A stretch of 59,737 bases of DNA from an uncultured Bdellovibrionales bacterium. GTDB taxonomy: Bacteria; Bdellovibrionota; FAC87; UBA2466. The stretch covers positions 1 to 59,737 of the forward strand of contig CALCZU010000014.1 of NCBI GenBank assembly GCA_937903155.1, written 5' to 3'. This document shows positions 34,818 to 43,957 of this stretch, one piece after another. A program made the translations under genes and the position numbers. The notes under the pieces were generated by a model. It had not been told where the DNA came from and searched no databases. It was given only the letters and a program-made list of their open reading frames with translations. Numbering within the stretch: the stretch's first letter is position 1; each line of letters starts with the position of its first letter.

Positions 34818-37800
34818 CTAGCCGAGCTTTTTGATTGAGAGTTTTACTTTAAACTCGTCGATTTCAACGTCAATGCTCCCTGACTTTCCGATAGCCGTTT
34901 CGACTTTTTTAGCTAAACATTCAGCTTGGATATAGGCCGCGTTTTGCTGGATTGCGTTCACAAGTTCGGCATCCGTTTCGAAATAGATTTCTATCGAATC
35001 CGTAACTTCAAAGCCACTGTCTTTGCGGAGTTTTTGGACCCGGTTTACGAATTCTCTCGATCGGCCTTCGTTGATTAAGGCTTCGTCGGTTGTTGTGTCT
35101 AACCAAATCGTGACGTTTTTATGTGTCTGAATCACGCCCGCTTGTTTGGGTTGGCGTTCGATCACCACATCTGAAAGAAGAATCGCTTCGCCATCGATAA
35201 CGAGAGAACCCTTCGACTCTAACTCGACAACTTTTTCAGGACTGAGTTCTTTTACTTTTTGTAAAATCACTTTCATCTTTTGTCCGAGTTTAGGACCTAA
35301 GATTTTTGCATTCGCTTTTGCGGCTAACGTAACCCATTTGCCTTCTTCGGCGGTAAACGAAACTTTTTTGACATTGAGTTCGCTTTGCAGAATTTCGGAA
35401 TATGTTTCTATCGTCTTTTGGTCACTCGGATCTTTCGTGATGACTAAGACTTCTTTCAGGGGCTGTCGGGTTTTGAGTTTATTCGTGCTTCTGGCATTAC
35501 GGCCCATCGATACGACTGTCTCAATCAGCTCCATTCGCTTTTCGAGTTCGAGATGAATCCATTTCTCTTTTCTCTCGGGGAAAAGGCAGAGATGGACGCT
35601 TTCTTTATCCGTCTTGGTTTTAAGGTTCTGATAAACCTCTTCGGTAATAAAGGGCAAAATAGGCGCTAGGATTTTACAAAATTCCGTCAGCACATAGTAA
35701 AGCGTTGTGTACGCAAGCGTCTTGTCCTGATTTTTTTCATCTGACCAAAAACGTCTGCGATTTAATCGGATGTACCAGTTTGTAAGCTCACCGATAAAAT
35801 CCACGACTTTAGGGACGACTTCGTACAAGTGGTAAACTTCCATTCGCTCTTCGACATGCTTGATGAGTGATTGAAGTTTTGAAACGACCCACTTGTCTAA
35901 ATCATTTTCGAGTTTATCGAGTAGCTTCGGATCATAGTCCTCAGGTTTCCAACCATCAGCCACGGCGTAGGTTACAAAGAAGCTGTACGAGTTCCAAAAA
36001 GGAAGAAGAACCGATCGAATGATCTCTTTGAGGCCATTTTCAGAAAATCTTAAATCTTCTGCGTGCGACGCCGGGCTACTCATTAAGTAAGCTCTTAAAG
36101 CATCGGCCCCGTGAGTTTCGAGTAAGTATTTTGGATCGGGATAATTCTTAAGTCTCTTACTCATCTTCTTGCCGTCTTCGGCAAGTACGAGTCCGTTTAC
36201 GATCACGTTTTTAAACGGCGGCTTATCAAAAAGGGCCGTTGATAAAACGGAAAGCGTATAAAACCATCCGCGCGTCTGATCAATTCCTTCGGCAATGAAA
36301 TCAGCCGGGAAGTTTTTATCGAACTTTTCTTTATTCTCAAAAGGATAATGCACCTGCGCGTAGGGCATCGAACCCGATTCAAACCAGCAGTCTAAAACTT
36401 CCGGAATGCGTTTCATCTGCTTTTTACATTTTGGACACGCAATAGTCGCTTCATCCACAAAATGTTTGTGGATGTCTGTGAATTTTTTGCCGGTGAGTTT
36501 TTCAAGTTCTTCAATCGAACCGACACATAACATTTCGTTACAGTTTTTATCGCATCGCCAAATCGGAAGCGGAGTTCCCCAAAAACGATTGCGGCTGATA
36601 TTCCAGTCTCTGGCGTTTTCGAGCCAGTTTCCAAATCGTCCGTCTCTTAAATGCTCGGGCACCCAGTGCGTTTTTGCATTGTTCTTCAGAAGATTTTTTT
36701 TGAGCGGATCCATTTGGATAAACCAAGTGGAAATCGCTTTGTTCATAAGGGGCGTATCACTTCTCCAACAGAAAGGATAATTATGGTTTAACGTTTCGTG
36801 TTTAACGACGTTTCCTTTTTGTTTTAAGTGCTTAATGATTTCTTTATCGGCCTCTTTAATATTGAGACCTTTGAACTCAGGTGCTTTCTCCGTGAGATTG
36901 CCTTCGTGATCAGTCGCATCGGCGAGAGGAATCCCGTACTTTTTTGCAACCTGAAAATCTTCTTCACCGTGGGCGGGAGCGGTGTGAACGAGTCCCGTTC
37001 CGTCGGTTGCGGTCACGTGATCGCCTAAGATGACTTTAAAAGCACCTTGAGCGGCGAACTCTTTAAAGTAGGGAAACAGCGGTTCGTACGATTCGCCTTC
37101 TAATACTTTTCCTTTAAAGGAATCAACAAGCGTGTAGAGCGATTCGTCCTTGTAGTATGCAGACACGCGATCTTTTGCGAGAACGTAATTTTCTCCAGTC
37201 GCATTGTCTTTGATCTCGACGTAATCCATTTCGGGATTTGCCGCTAAAGCTAAGTTCGCAGGAAGTGTCCAAGGGGTTGTTGTCCACGCCATAAACCAGC
37301 GATTTTTTTTGTGGCTCTTTAAACGAATGGTTAACGAAGGATCTTGAACTTCTTTATAATTTAAACTCGCTTCAAAATTGGAAACCGTCGTCGCAATCCG
37401 CCACGAGTAAGGCATCACTCGATGGCCTTCAAAAATATAACCCTTGTCCCAAAGCTGTTTAAAGATCCACCAGACACTTTCCATAAACGGCGTGTCCATC
37501 GTGCGATATTTATTTTCGAAATCGACCCAACGACCCGTGCGCGTGACAACCTCTTCCCACTCTTTGGTGTATCTCAAAACAATATTTCGACAAGCTTCAT
37601 TAAATTTTGCGACGCCGTAATCTTCGACCGCTTTGTGTCCTTGAAGGCCGAGCTCGTTTTCCATCTCGAACTCAACAGGAAGACCGTGACAGTCCCATCC
37701 CCAACGTCGTTCAACGTGACGTCCCTTCATCACCCAGTATCTGGGAACAATATCCTTCAACGTGCCGGCTAAGATATGGCCATAGTGTGGAAGTCCGGTC

Positions 37801-37946
37801 GCAAAAGGCGGACCGTCGTAAAACAAAAAGGGCTCTTTATCGGCGTTCGCTTCGAGTCCTTTTTTAATAATCCCGTTGTCTTTCCAAAACCTTAGAACGG
37901 ACTCTTCCATTTTCGGAAAACTGACATTGGGATCGACTTTTTTCAT
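34818..37946 (-). CDS. ileS: Isoleucyl-tRNA synthetase, type 2 (eukaryote-like)
   Basis: A 1042-residue class I synthetase attaching isoleucine to tRNA-Ile. The HIGH motif is PHYGHILA (53-60) and the KMSKR loop lies near residue 594 (DGKKMSKRLKNY). The sequence GLPHYGHILAG followed by PRYWVMKG and WGWDCHGLP matches the IleS2 group rather than typical bacterial IleS1; IleS2 enzymes are often mupirocin-tolerant. No C-terminal zinc-finger cysteine cluster is seen, as in IleS2. Length is normal. It sits as a single gene near tRNA-Arg. Confidence 0.97.
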   Translation of the reverse strand: MKKVDPNVSFPKMEESVLRFWKDNGIIKKGLEANADKEPFLFYDGPPFATGLPHYGHILAGTLKDIVPRYWVMKGRHVERRWGWDCHGLPVEFEMENELGLQGHKAVEDYGVAKFNEACRNIVLRYTKEWEEVVTRTGRWVDFENKYRTMDTPFMESVWWIFKQLWDKGYIFEGHRVMPYSWRIATTVSNFEASLNYKEVQDPSLTIRLKSHKKNRWFMAWTTTPWTLPANLALAANPEMDYVEIKDNATGENYVLAKDRVSAYYKDESLYTLVDSFKGKVLEGESYEPLFPYFKEFAAQGAFKVILGDHVTATDGTGLVHTAPAHGEEDFQVAKKYGIPLADATDHEGNLTEKAPEFKGLNIKEADKEIIKHLKQKGNVVKHETLNHNYPFCWRSDTPLMNKAISTWFIQMDPLKKNLLKNNAKTHWVPEHLRDGRFGNWLENARDWNISRNRFWGTPLPIWRCDKNCNEMLCVGSIEELEKLTGKKFTDIHKHFVDEATIACPKCKKQMKRIPEVLDCWFESGSMPYAQVHYPFENKEKFDKNFPADFIAEGIDQTRGWFYTLSVLSTALFDKPPFKNVIVNGLVLAEDGKKMSKRLKNYPDPKYLLETHGADALRAYLMSSPASHAEDLRFSENGLKEIIRSVLLPFWNSYSFFVTYAVADGWKPEDYDPKLLDKLENDLDKWVVSKLQSLIKHVEERMEVYHLYEVVPKVVDFIGELTNWYIRLNRRRFWSDEKNQDKTLAYTTLYYVLTEFCKILAPILPFITEEVYQNLKTKTDKESVHLCLFPERKEKWIHLELEKRMELIETVVSMGRNARSTNKLKTRQPLKEVLVITKDPSDQKTIETYSEILQSELNVKKVSFTAEEGKWVTLAAKANAKILGPKLGQKMKVILQKVKELSPEKVVELESKGSLVIDGEAILLSDVVIERQPKQAGVIQTHKNVTIWLDTTTDEALINEGRSREFVNRVQKLRKDSGFEVTDSIEIYFETDAELVNAIQQNAAYIQAECLAKKVETAIGKSGSIDVEIDEFKVKLSIKKLG

Positions 37947-38031
37947 AACGCGATGAGGTTACTATAGCTTTGGATGGGCTGCAAACGGATTGGCATAGGA
38001 CATGCTTTTTAGAAAGGAAGAAGGAGAATTT

Positions 38032-38445
38032 ATGAAATTATCTATCAAGAAATCTTTACTCGCTGTGTGTATCGCCGCCATGAGCACGCAAGCGTATTCG
38101 GTTCCTCATGTCGAAAAAAATAACGATCCGGTCGTCAAATCGGACATCGAAGTTGTTCCTTACGTCATTGGTCCCGAAGAACGGGGATTTAACGATGAAC
38201 TGTATCAACTCGAAAAACGAATTAATATGCTGGTAGAACGCCGGGACAATCAGTCCAAAGGAAGTGTTCGTTTTAAAGCCTTGGATGATACGATTGCAGA
38301 GTTGTCCGACCTGCAAATGAATATTCAAGAAAATCTAACCACACTTTCGTTGACACCTGTAACGAAGAAAGAACCGTTACTGCAAAAAATTCAATCGGAT
38401 ATTCTTGAATCGAAGGTATTACTCAGTCGCGCAATGGCGGAATAA
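38032..38445 (+). CDS. Small secreted protein with coiled-coil character
   Basis: 137 residues. The start is ATG 38032, directly after an AAGGAGAA site; the longer in-frame start at 38002 is rejected. A signal peptide ends near AYS. The mature part has heptad-like spacing (ELYQLEKRINMLVERRD, ELSDLQMNIQENL). No family is recognised. A terminator follows within 20 bases. Confidence 0.72.
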   Translation: MKLSIKKSLLAVCIAAMSTQAYSVPHVEKNNDPVVKSDIEVVPYVIGPEERGFNDELYQLEKRINMLVERRDNQSKGSVRFKALDDTIAELSDLQMNIQENLTTLSLTPVTKKEPLLQKIQSDILESKVLLSRAMAE

Positions 38446-38462
38446 ATTATCAATGATAAATC

Positions 38463-38498
38463 AAAGGGCCCTACCTGGAGAGGTAGAGCCCTTTTTTT
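38463..38498 (+). terminator. Rho-independent terminator
   Basis: gggccctacct pairs with aggtagagccc (one mismatch) around ggag, then seven T. It lies 18 bases after the stop at 38445. Confidence 0.88.
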
Positions 38499-38515
38499 GT
38501 CAGAGGGTTTTCGGA

Positions 38516-39496
38516 CTACTGCTGTTCAAGAGTGAGAGAGCACGCAAGCCCCTTCACATCTTTTCGTCCTAGGAGTTCCAAGGTCCCTTGTAGGAACTTG
38601 TTCCCTGCTTCGTCTTGCACTGTCTCGAGGTAGATTTGGTCTCCCTCAGGCAGTTTCAAGTTCACTTTTTGATCGATGGTACCGTAGGCTTCCGTCGATA
38701 CTTGTGTATTTGTCCCATCTGCATTGGTGATCATTCCAGAGACTTGGTATCCACGTTCTTGAGGAACCAAGACGAGATTTACACTCGTGAGCTCTTGCAC
38801 TTGGACTCCCTGGGGTAGACCACAGCTCAGCAAGTAGTACTGATTGGTCACTTCGACAGGGATCGGTTGCACGATCGGCTGAGTTACGACAATTGGGTAA
38901 GGTACGCCCACGACCACTTTAGGCCAGCAGTGTTTGGGTGGGTGAACGATGATTCCAATTGGCTTTGGAGGATACGGTGGTTTTGGTTTCGGAGGAACCA
39001 CAATGCCGATGGGTTTTGGAGGAACAGGAACCGGCTTAGGTGGAACCACGATTCCAATTGGCTTCGGTGGAACAGGTTTCGGAGGAACCACAATGCCGAT
39101 GGGTTTTGGAGGAACAGGAACCGGCTTAGGCGGAACCACGATTCCGATTGGTTTGGGTGGAACTTTTGGAGGAATCACGATGCCAATAGGTTTCGGTGGA
39201 ATCGGTTTAGGTGGAACCACAATCCCGATGGGTTTGGGCGGAACCGGTTTTGGAGGAACGGGTAATCCAATGGGCTTCGGCGGGACCATGATTCCAACCG
39301 GCTTTGGCGGAACCGGAATCCCTATCGGTTTACTCGGTTGAATCGGTTTGCTTGGTTGCATCGGTTTCGACGGAGCGTGATGTCCAGGGCCACCCGGTTT
39401 GCGAGCATCTTGCCCGTCCTCAAAGGCGACCGCTGCTGCGTTCACCAGTACCGACATGCTTACTACAGTAAGAATGCCTAAGAAATTTCGAGTCAT
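38516..39496 (-). CDS. Secreted Pro/Lys repeat protein (PPKPIG repeats)
   Basis: 326 residues; ATG 39496 follows an AAGGAGAAA site, so a longer frame from 39529 is rejected. The signal peptide is followed by about 150 residues of PPKPIGIVV-type repeats, then a folded C-terminal region (about 210-326) with no recognised family. Long PP/K repeats usually form extended linkers that can span the periplasm or wall. Likely cell-envelope location. DNA of the repeats is similar but not identical. Confidence 0.78.
   Translation of the reverse strand: MTRNFLGILTVVSMSVLVNAAAVAFEDGQDARKPGGPGHHAPSKPMQPSKPIQPSKPIGIPVPPKPVGIMVPPKPIGLPVPPKPVPPKPIGIVVPPKPIPPKPIGIVIPPKVPPKPIGIVVPPKPVPVPPKPIGIVVPPKPVPPKPIGIVVPPKPVPVPPKPIGIVVPPKPKPPYPPKPIGIIVHPPKHCWPKVVVGVPYPIVVTQPIVQPIPVEVTNQYYLLSCGLPQGVQVQELTSVNLVLVPQERGYQVSGMITNADGTNTQVSTEAYGTIDQKVNLKLPEGDQIYLETVQDEAGNKFLQGTLELLGRKDVKGLACSLTLEQQ
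38955..39330 (-). repeat. Degenerate PPKPIG-coding repeats
   Basis: Several imperfect direct repeats, such as ggaaccacaatgccgatggg and its variants, encode the PPKPIG units of the surrounding gene. Copies differ at synonymous positions, which suggests old expansion maintained by selection on the protein. Confidence 0.8.
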
Positions 39497-39667
39497 GATT
39501 TTCTCCTTAAAATGATCCCGCTTCGTCATTGAAGAGGGGTAAGCTTTTTTGCCTTACACCCACCAACGCGTAACAGCGTCAAAAATCAGCTCATTTAATT
39601 TAAAGAAAATATTTGAGCCTTTTTTTCGGCATCTTACGCGTTCATGAGTACAAAATGAGGGCAGAGG

Positions 39668-41338
39668 ATGGTTAAGCAATTATTAAAGTTCGGTGTCACG
39701 TCATTCGCGATAGTGATGTTATCTGGCGCCACCTCTAGTCCCGTCCGAGTCAATTTACCGCTTTACGATAAAGTCCTCGAACTCCTCCAGAACAACCCCA
39801 CGACTGGGAAGCCGACTCAAACACTTGAGGAATGGCTTCCCCTCTTACCTTTAGAATTGCGATCCAACTTTACTTTTGTTTATCAGAGTCGCAGTCCCCA
39901 TGGGGATTTGGGTGAGAAAGCTGTCGATGCACTTCACCCCCGCATTATTCTCTTTAGCAATGATGGAAAAATGACTTTGGCGTTCAATGGCAATCCTGAG
40001 AAACCCGGCTACCAAACAGTCGAGATGATCCAATACCTCGATCACGATGCGCGCTTCGAATTTTCGAAACATTTTTTTCCAGAGGCTCGCAAATCGGCTT
40101 CTAAAGAAGCCCTTTTAGAAGAAGGAAAACCCAATCCTGCGTCTTGTTTGAAATGCCATGGCGCGGATCCCAGACCTATCAGTGATTCGTATCCTCTGTG
40201 GCCTGGATTCTACGGGAGTGTTCGAGATACCTTCCCAAAAAACTCTCCCGAACTCCCTTGGTATAAAAAGTTTCTAAAAGAAGAAAGCCACAAAGGCCCT
40301 TACCAATTTCTCAATTGGCCCGAAGGAACGAGCGTTCCTCCTTATTTAGATCCGAAAGATTATAATTCTCAATCGAAAGAAGGCGCGATTGCGAAGTTGA
40401 AGTATTTACCAAATACTCGTTTGGGAATGGCGTGGACCGAACTCAATCGCAAGCGCATTCAACGCAAGCTTGAAGCTTCGCCCTTCTACAAAAGTTTTCG
40501 CTACCCATTGGTTGCGGGATTATTGGGATGCCAAACACTTCCCGTCTCACAAAACCAAACCGAAAAAGCCTATCGGGATCTCTACTATGAAAACGCGAAT
40601 CGGTTGCAGAGACTCGGAGTCACTCCTGAAGGCCCCGATCGGAAGACACTCGATATGATGGAATTAAGCCTTTACGAAAACATGACCCAGATTGACTACC
40701 TTGCGAAAGTTTTAAAAGTCGACCGCTCGGATTGGTCACTCGCTTTTGAAAACCCTTCCCTATCCTTTTTTGATGGAATCTTAAGCAGCTATTACAAAGA
40801 CAAAAACTATTATCTCAAAGAAGATTTTATTCTTGAGATGTTTCGACAGATTGCAAGCGAATCCGAGGAATTTAAACCTTACTTCCAAACTTACAAGGCA
40901 TATGAGCAAGAGGGTTATCCTTTTGGAGAAAGACTGGACTTTGAAGGAGCATTAGGCGCTTGCGAAAAACTTTTGAAAAAGACCGAAGAAATTCTTCCGG
41001 AGATCGACGAAATTTCCATTCCATCTCCAAGCCCCATGTCTGTTGAAGAGATTTTGCAAATAGCGAATCTAAAAGAAATACCGTTCGCAAGATGCACCCA
41101 CTGTCACGAAGGCGTTTTGTCTTTAGTGACAGGACGAGCGATTCCTTTTGGATCTCCTAGAGAATTAAAGAAAGTTCTCAGTTCGAAATCGAGAACGGGC
41201 CGATTGCTTTTTGATGAAATTTTAACCCGCGTGAATTCTCACGGTTTGGATCAGATGCCTCCTCACGGAGACGCATTGAAAAAAGAGGAAATTGAAAACC
41301 TGCAGGCTTACTTAAAAGCCGTCATCCATCAGTTATAA
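39668..41338 (+). CDS. Secreted protein with two c-type heme motifs
   Basis: 556 residues with a signal peptide (about 1-21). CLKCH (Cys160, Cys163, His164) and CTHCH (Cys476, Cys479, His480) are c-type heme attachment motifs, widely spaced. The C-terminal segment with MPPHGD near the second heme resembles short cytochrome c domains. Between them are about 300 residues with no recognised domain. It could be an electron-transfer protein or a peroxidase-like enzyme. AGAGG precedes the ATG. The stop overlaps the convergent lipoprotein gene by 10 bases. Confidence 0.82.
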   Translation: MVKQLLKFGVTSFAIVMLSGATSSPVRVNLPLYDKVLELLQNNPTTGKPTQTLEEWLPLLPLELRSNFTFVYQSRSPHGDLGEKAVDALHPRIILFSNDGKMTLAFNGNPEKPGYQTVEMIQYLDHDARFEFSKHFFPEARKSASKEALLEEGKPNPASCLKCHGADPRPISDSYPLWPGFYGSVRDTFPKNSPELPWYKKFLKEESHKGPYQFLNWPEGTSVPPYLDPKDYNSQSKEGAIAKLKYLPNTRLGMAWTELNRKRIQRKLEASPFYKSFRYPLVAGLLGCQTLPVSQNQTEKAYRDLYYENANRLQRLGVTPEGPDRKTLDMMELSLYENMTQIDYLAKVLKVDRSDWSLAFENPSLSFFDGILSSYYKDKNYYLKEDFILEMFRQIASESEEFKPYFQTYKAYEQEGYPFGERLDFEGALGACEKLLKKTEEILPEIDEISIPSPSPMSVEEILQIANLKEIPFARCTHCHEGVLSLVTGRAIPFGSPRELKKVLSSKSRTGRLLFDEILTRVNSHGLDQMPPHGDALKKEEIENLQAYLKAVIHQL

Positions 41339-41595
41339 TAGCAGCTATAGCCTGAAGGGCATCCGTTGTAGGTCGGATCGTAGGTTCCGCATTGCGAGCC
41401 GGAATTGTATCCATAACCGCAATTTTGATTTTGATTTTGCTGGTACGGATATCGAGGTTGAGGAGTGGGAGTCGGTGTGGGCGCGGGAGCGACTGGCGCT
41501 GGAGCCGCTTGTGGCACTGCTTTAACCTCATCTTTTCCGCAAGCAGAAAGCATTAATAAAAAAGCAAATCCAACAATCGATAGGCTACGAAACAT
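41329..41595 (-). CDS. Small lipoprotein with Pro-rich region and Cys/Tyr-rich tail
   Basis: 88 residues from ATG 41595 (AGGGGATATT upstream); a longer open frame from 41808 is rejected because it has no signal peptide at its start. The lipobox LSAC precedes a PAPTPTPTP linker and a tail rich in Asn, Tyr and Cys ending CPSGYSCYYN. Possibly a surface-exposed, disulfide-bonded peptide. Function unknown. Confidence 0.75.
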   Translation of the reverse strand: MFRSLSIVGFAFLLMLSACGKDEVKAVPQAAPAPVAPAPTPTPTPQPRYPYQQNQNQNCGYGYNSGSQCGTYDPTYNGCPSGYSCYYN

Positions 41596-41700
41596 AATAT
41601 CCCCTAAAAATTTATAAGCCTCGAGAGAAGCTCTGACGTGAGGCAATTGCATGGGGTATGCCACGAGAATACAGGCTGCGTAAGACCTAAAAATAAAAAA

Positions 41701-41724
41701 GGAGGGCCGTTTTTGGGCTCTCCT
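41701..41724 (-). terminator. Rho-independent terminator of the YceI gene
   Basis: Read on the minus strand, ggagagccc pairs with ggccctcc (one mismatch) around aaaaac, followed by ttttttattttt. It is 30 bases beyond the stop of the YceI gene (41753). Confidence 0.8.
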
Positions 41725-41752
41725 CAGATAAAAATTGTCGTAAATCAGCGAA

Positions 41753-42340
41753 TTACGATTTGCCTTCTTTTTTGGGCAATAACAATTCGGATTCGACCGA
41801 GACTTCAACGCTTTCGCCTAAGGCCACTCCACCGTTATCGAGCGCTTTATTCCACGATAAGCCGAAGTCTTTGCGATTGATCGTTAAGCTTCCAGAAAAA
41901 CCGCGACGAACGGCTCCCATTTCTTTCACAGGTTTTGTGATTTCAACTTTTGTAATGGTGATTTCTTTTGTCACTCCGTGAAGTGTGAGGTCGCCGACTA
42001 ATTCCCATTGATCTCCTTTTTTCACCGCTTTTTTCGATTTAAAAGTCATCGTTGGAAATTTTTTCGTATCAAAGAAATCTTCGTTCTTTAAATGAGCATC
42101 GCGCTTTTCGTTGCTCGTATTAATCGTGTTGACATCCAAGACCACTTCGCAACCGGTGAGCTTCATTTCGTCTTTGTCATCGGAGGAACAGGTTCCTTTG
42201 AATCCGCCGACCGTTCCACTGACGTTTGAGATCATCAGATGACGGATCTTAAATCGCGCCTCCGCATGACTCGCGTCGATGTCCCAAGACTGGGCAAAAA
42301 GTGAGATTCCAACTGTGAAGAGAGCTAATAATGATTTCAT
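41753..42340 (-). CDS. YceI-family periplasmic protein
   Basis: 195 residues with a signal peptide ending near LFAQS. The mature part starts WDIDASHAEARFKIRHLMISNVSGTVGGFKG, the hallmark of YceI lipocalin-like beta-barrels, and continues with a TMTFKSKK strand and GLSWNKALDNGGVALGESVEVSVE. The family binds isoprenoid-type lipids in the periplasm. Single gene with its own terminator. Confidence 0.93.
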   Translation of the reverse strand: MKSLLALFTVGISLFAQSWDIDASHAEARFKIRHLMISNVSGTVGGFKGTCSSDDKDEMKLTGCEVVLDVNTINTSNEKRDAHLKNEDFFDTKKFPTMTFKSKKAVKKGDQWELVGDLTLHGVTKEITITKVEITKPVKEMGAVRRGFSGSLTINRKDFGLSWNKALDNGGVALGESVEVSVESELLLPKKEGKS

Positions 42341-42471
42341 TTCATATCCTTTCTAAAAAAGAAAATGATACTATCATAGTTTCATAGACTTGGAGCTTAT
42401 AGTCATAACGAAAAGATACCGCGACGCAGCACTTAAGGATTCTCAGTTTCTACGTCGATAAGAGGGATGCT

Positions 42472-43263
42472 ATGAAATCATTACTAATCATTTTCTTACT
42501 CGTTGTTTCGGTTAAAGCCCACGCGAAGTACGCCGGTGCGGAAGTAAACCAAATTCCCACCGCGTCGGTTTTTCCGGCGACGAACGCGATTTTATTTCCC
42601 TCCGCAGTTTCGGCAGCCGGGGTAAATGCTTCGGCACTCGGTCTTTTTGGTAAGAGAACCGATTTACAAGCTGCTTACTCCCGAGGCGGTGAAGAAGATC
42701 CTCAAGGTCTTTTCGCCGGCACAGAGTTAGGAAGTAATGGTTTCGGAGTGGGTTTAGGTTATCTCGGACAAAAATATTCTTCGACGAAAAACATGAACAA
42801 TATGTACGGCGGTCTCGGATTTAAATTAGATCCGCTGGCTTTTGGTCTCGGCGTCCGCAATATGGATTCTGTGACAGGAAGCGTTTTAGATTTCGACTTT
42901 TCGATGATGACATCCGAACGCAAAGGCGTGAATTTCGGTTTTGTTCTGTACAACACCACTCACGATACAAGACAACTCGATTTAGGTTTAGGATACGCAG
43001 GCGGAAGAAAATTCAATATGGAAGTGAACGTCCTTCTTCCTCCTTTCACTAACAGCAACAGCCAAGGCTACGTCTTCACCGGCGCCGCCACTCTTTACGG
43101 CACCGACTGGTTGGCTTTTTCGGGACGAGTCAGTTACAAAACTTCCCCAGCCGATCTGACCTACATGCTCGGCGCAACCACCTGGATCACAGACACCTTC
43201 AATCTCTTCTTGTTCTACACCGCCCCCAGAGTTATCACCGGCGGCGTAACCTTCTCATTCTAA
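42472..43263 (+). CDS. Probable outer-membrane beta-barrel protein
   Basis: 263 residues with a signal peptide (about 1-18). Alternating-hydrophobic Gly-rich strands (for example FGVGLGYLGQKY, LDLGLGYAGGRKF) and a C-terminal Phe (TFSF) fit an outer-membrane barrel. The stop TAA (43261-43263) is immediately followed by a REP-like repeat. No named family. Confidence 0.75.
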   Translation: MKSLLIIFLLVVSVKAHAKYAGAEVNQIPTASVFPATNAILFPSAVSAAGVNASALGLFGKRTDLQAAYSRGGEEDPQGLFAGTELGSNGFGVGLGYLGQKYSSTKNMNNMYGGLGFKLDPLAFGLGVRNMDSVTGSVLDFDFSMMTSERKGVNFGFVLYNTTHDTRQLDLGLGYAGGRKFNMEVNVLLPPFTNSNSQGYVFTGAATLYGTDWLAFSGRVSYKTSPADLTYMLGATTWITDTFNLFLFYTAPRVITGGVTFSF

Positions 43264-43308
43264 ACGGTACGGCCTACCTTTTTGCTCGTACCCCCCACCT
43301 TTTTACAA
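43264..43308. repeat. RAYT-associated REP-like repeat, copy 1
   Basis: A 45-bp unit beginning acggtacggcctaccttttt and ending ttacaa, identical to copy 2 at 43852-43896. It contains the short palindrome ggta-cggcc-tacc. Its acgg end directly follows the stop codon of the barrel-protein gene. Confidence 0.93.
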
Positions 43309-43334
43309 TTGGCATTCTAAAATATTGAACCAGT

Positions 43335-43850
43335 TTAATGGAATTGCGGAAAAAGATTCTCCGCAGGAAAAGTACCTTTGTTTTCCCAGATGCCAACCTC
43401 CTCACGTTCTTTTCGCCTCCAATGAAGTCCATCGAATAAGAAATGAGTATAATGAACCTTAAATTTTGCTTCAGATCTAACGTTGGAAAAGTCGGGACGG
43501 CAACTTACTTGAAAAATTTCAGGAAGCCCATTTAAGCCCGCATTTTTTTTATCTTCCAATTTGTTTTAAGAGAACGCATTAGTTCCATAGGACCCTTTTT
43601 TCCTGTCGTTTCGTTCGCAACACTCACCGGGGTCAATTTATTTTCATCAAGCTCATAAAGAATGGAAATAGGACCATTGTAGGAGCCAAAACCGATGCCC
43701 TTATCTTCCGTAATAAAAATAAAATTTTTTTCTTTTACGTCTAAAATCTCCACATCCCCCTTTGGAACATCTAGCTGCCTGCTCGATATTTGTGTTCCAT
43801 CTGCGTTTAAAAGGCGAACTATCCCATTTCGGGCATTTTCTAGCGGGAAT
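43335..43850 (-). pseudogene. Frameshifted, 5'-truncated gene remnant
   Basis: On the minus strand an open stretch begins right at REP copy 2 with no start codon (ARNGIVRLLNADGT...) and continues in frame as EILDVKEKNFIFITEDKGIG to a stop at about 43532. Coding character resumes in another frame (LEDKKNAGLNGLPEIFQ... to a stop at 43335) across an A-rich stretch near 43550. The two pieces look like one protein broken by a frameshift, with its 5' end removed by the repeat. No family is recognised. A shorter intact gene starting at ATG 43753 is the alternative. Confidence 0.55.
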
Positions 43851-43851
43851 T

Positions 43852-43896
43852 ACGGTACGGCCTACCTTTTTGCTCGTACCCCCCACCTTTTTACAA
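43852..43896. repeat. RAYT-associated REP-like repeat, copy 2
   Basis: Identical to copy 1 over 45 bp and in the same orientation. It lies upstream of the transposase gene (start 43958) and cuts the pseudogene on its left. Confidence 0.93.
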
Positions 43897-43957
43897 ATAG
43901 AGTGCGCGCTCCCCTAAAAAGCTTGAAAGCAAAAACCTTCGCTTTTAAGGAGTTTGT

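Noticed and set aside
38002..38031. Upstream in-frame start of the 38032 gene
   Set aside because: The Shine-Dalgarno lies between the two starts and the signal peptide starts at 38032.
38867..39341. Gly- and Trp/Asn-rich open frames opposite the PPKPIG gene
   Set aside because: They mirror the repeats; the minus frame has the signal peptide and Shine-Dalgarno.
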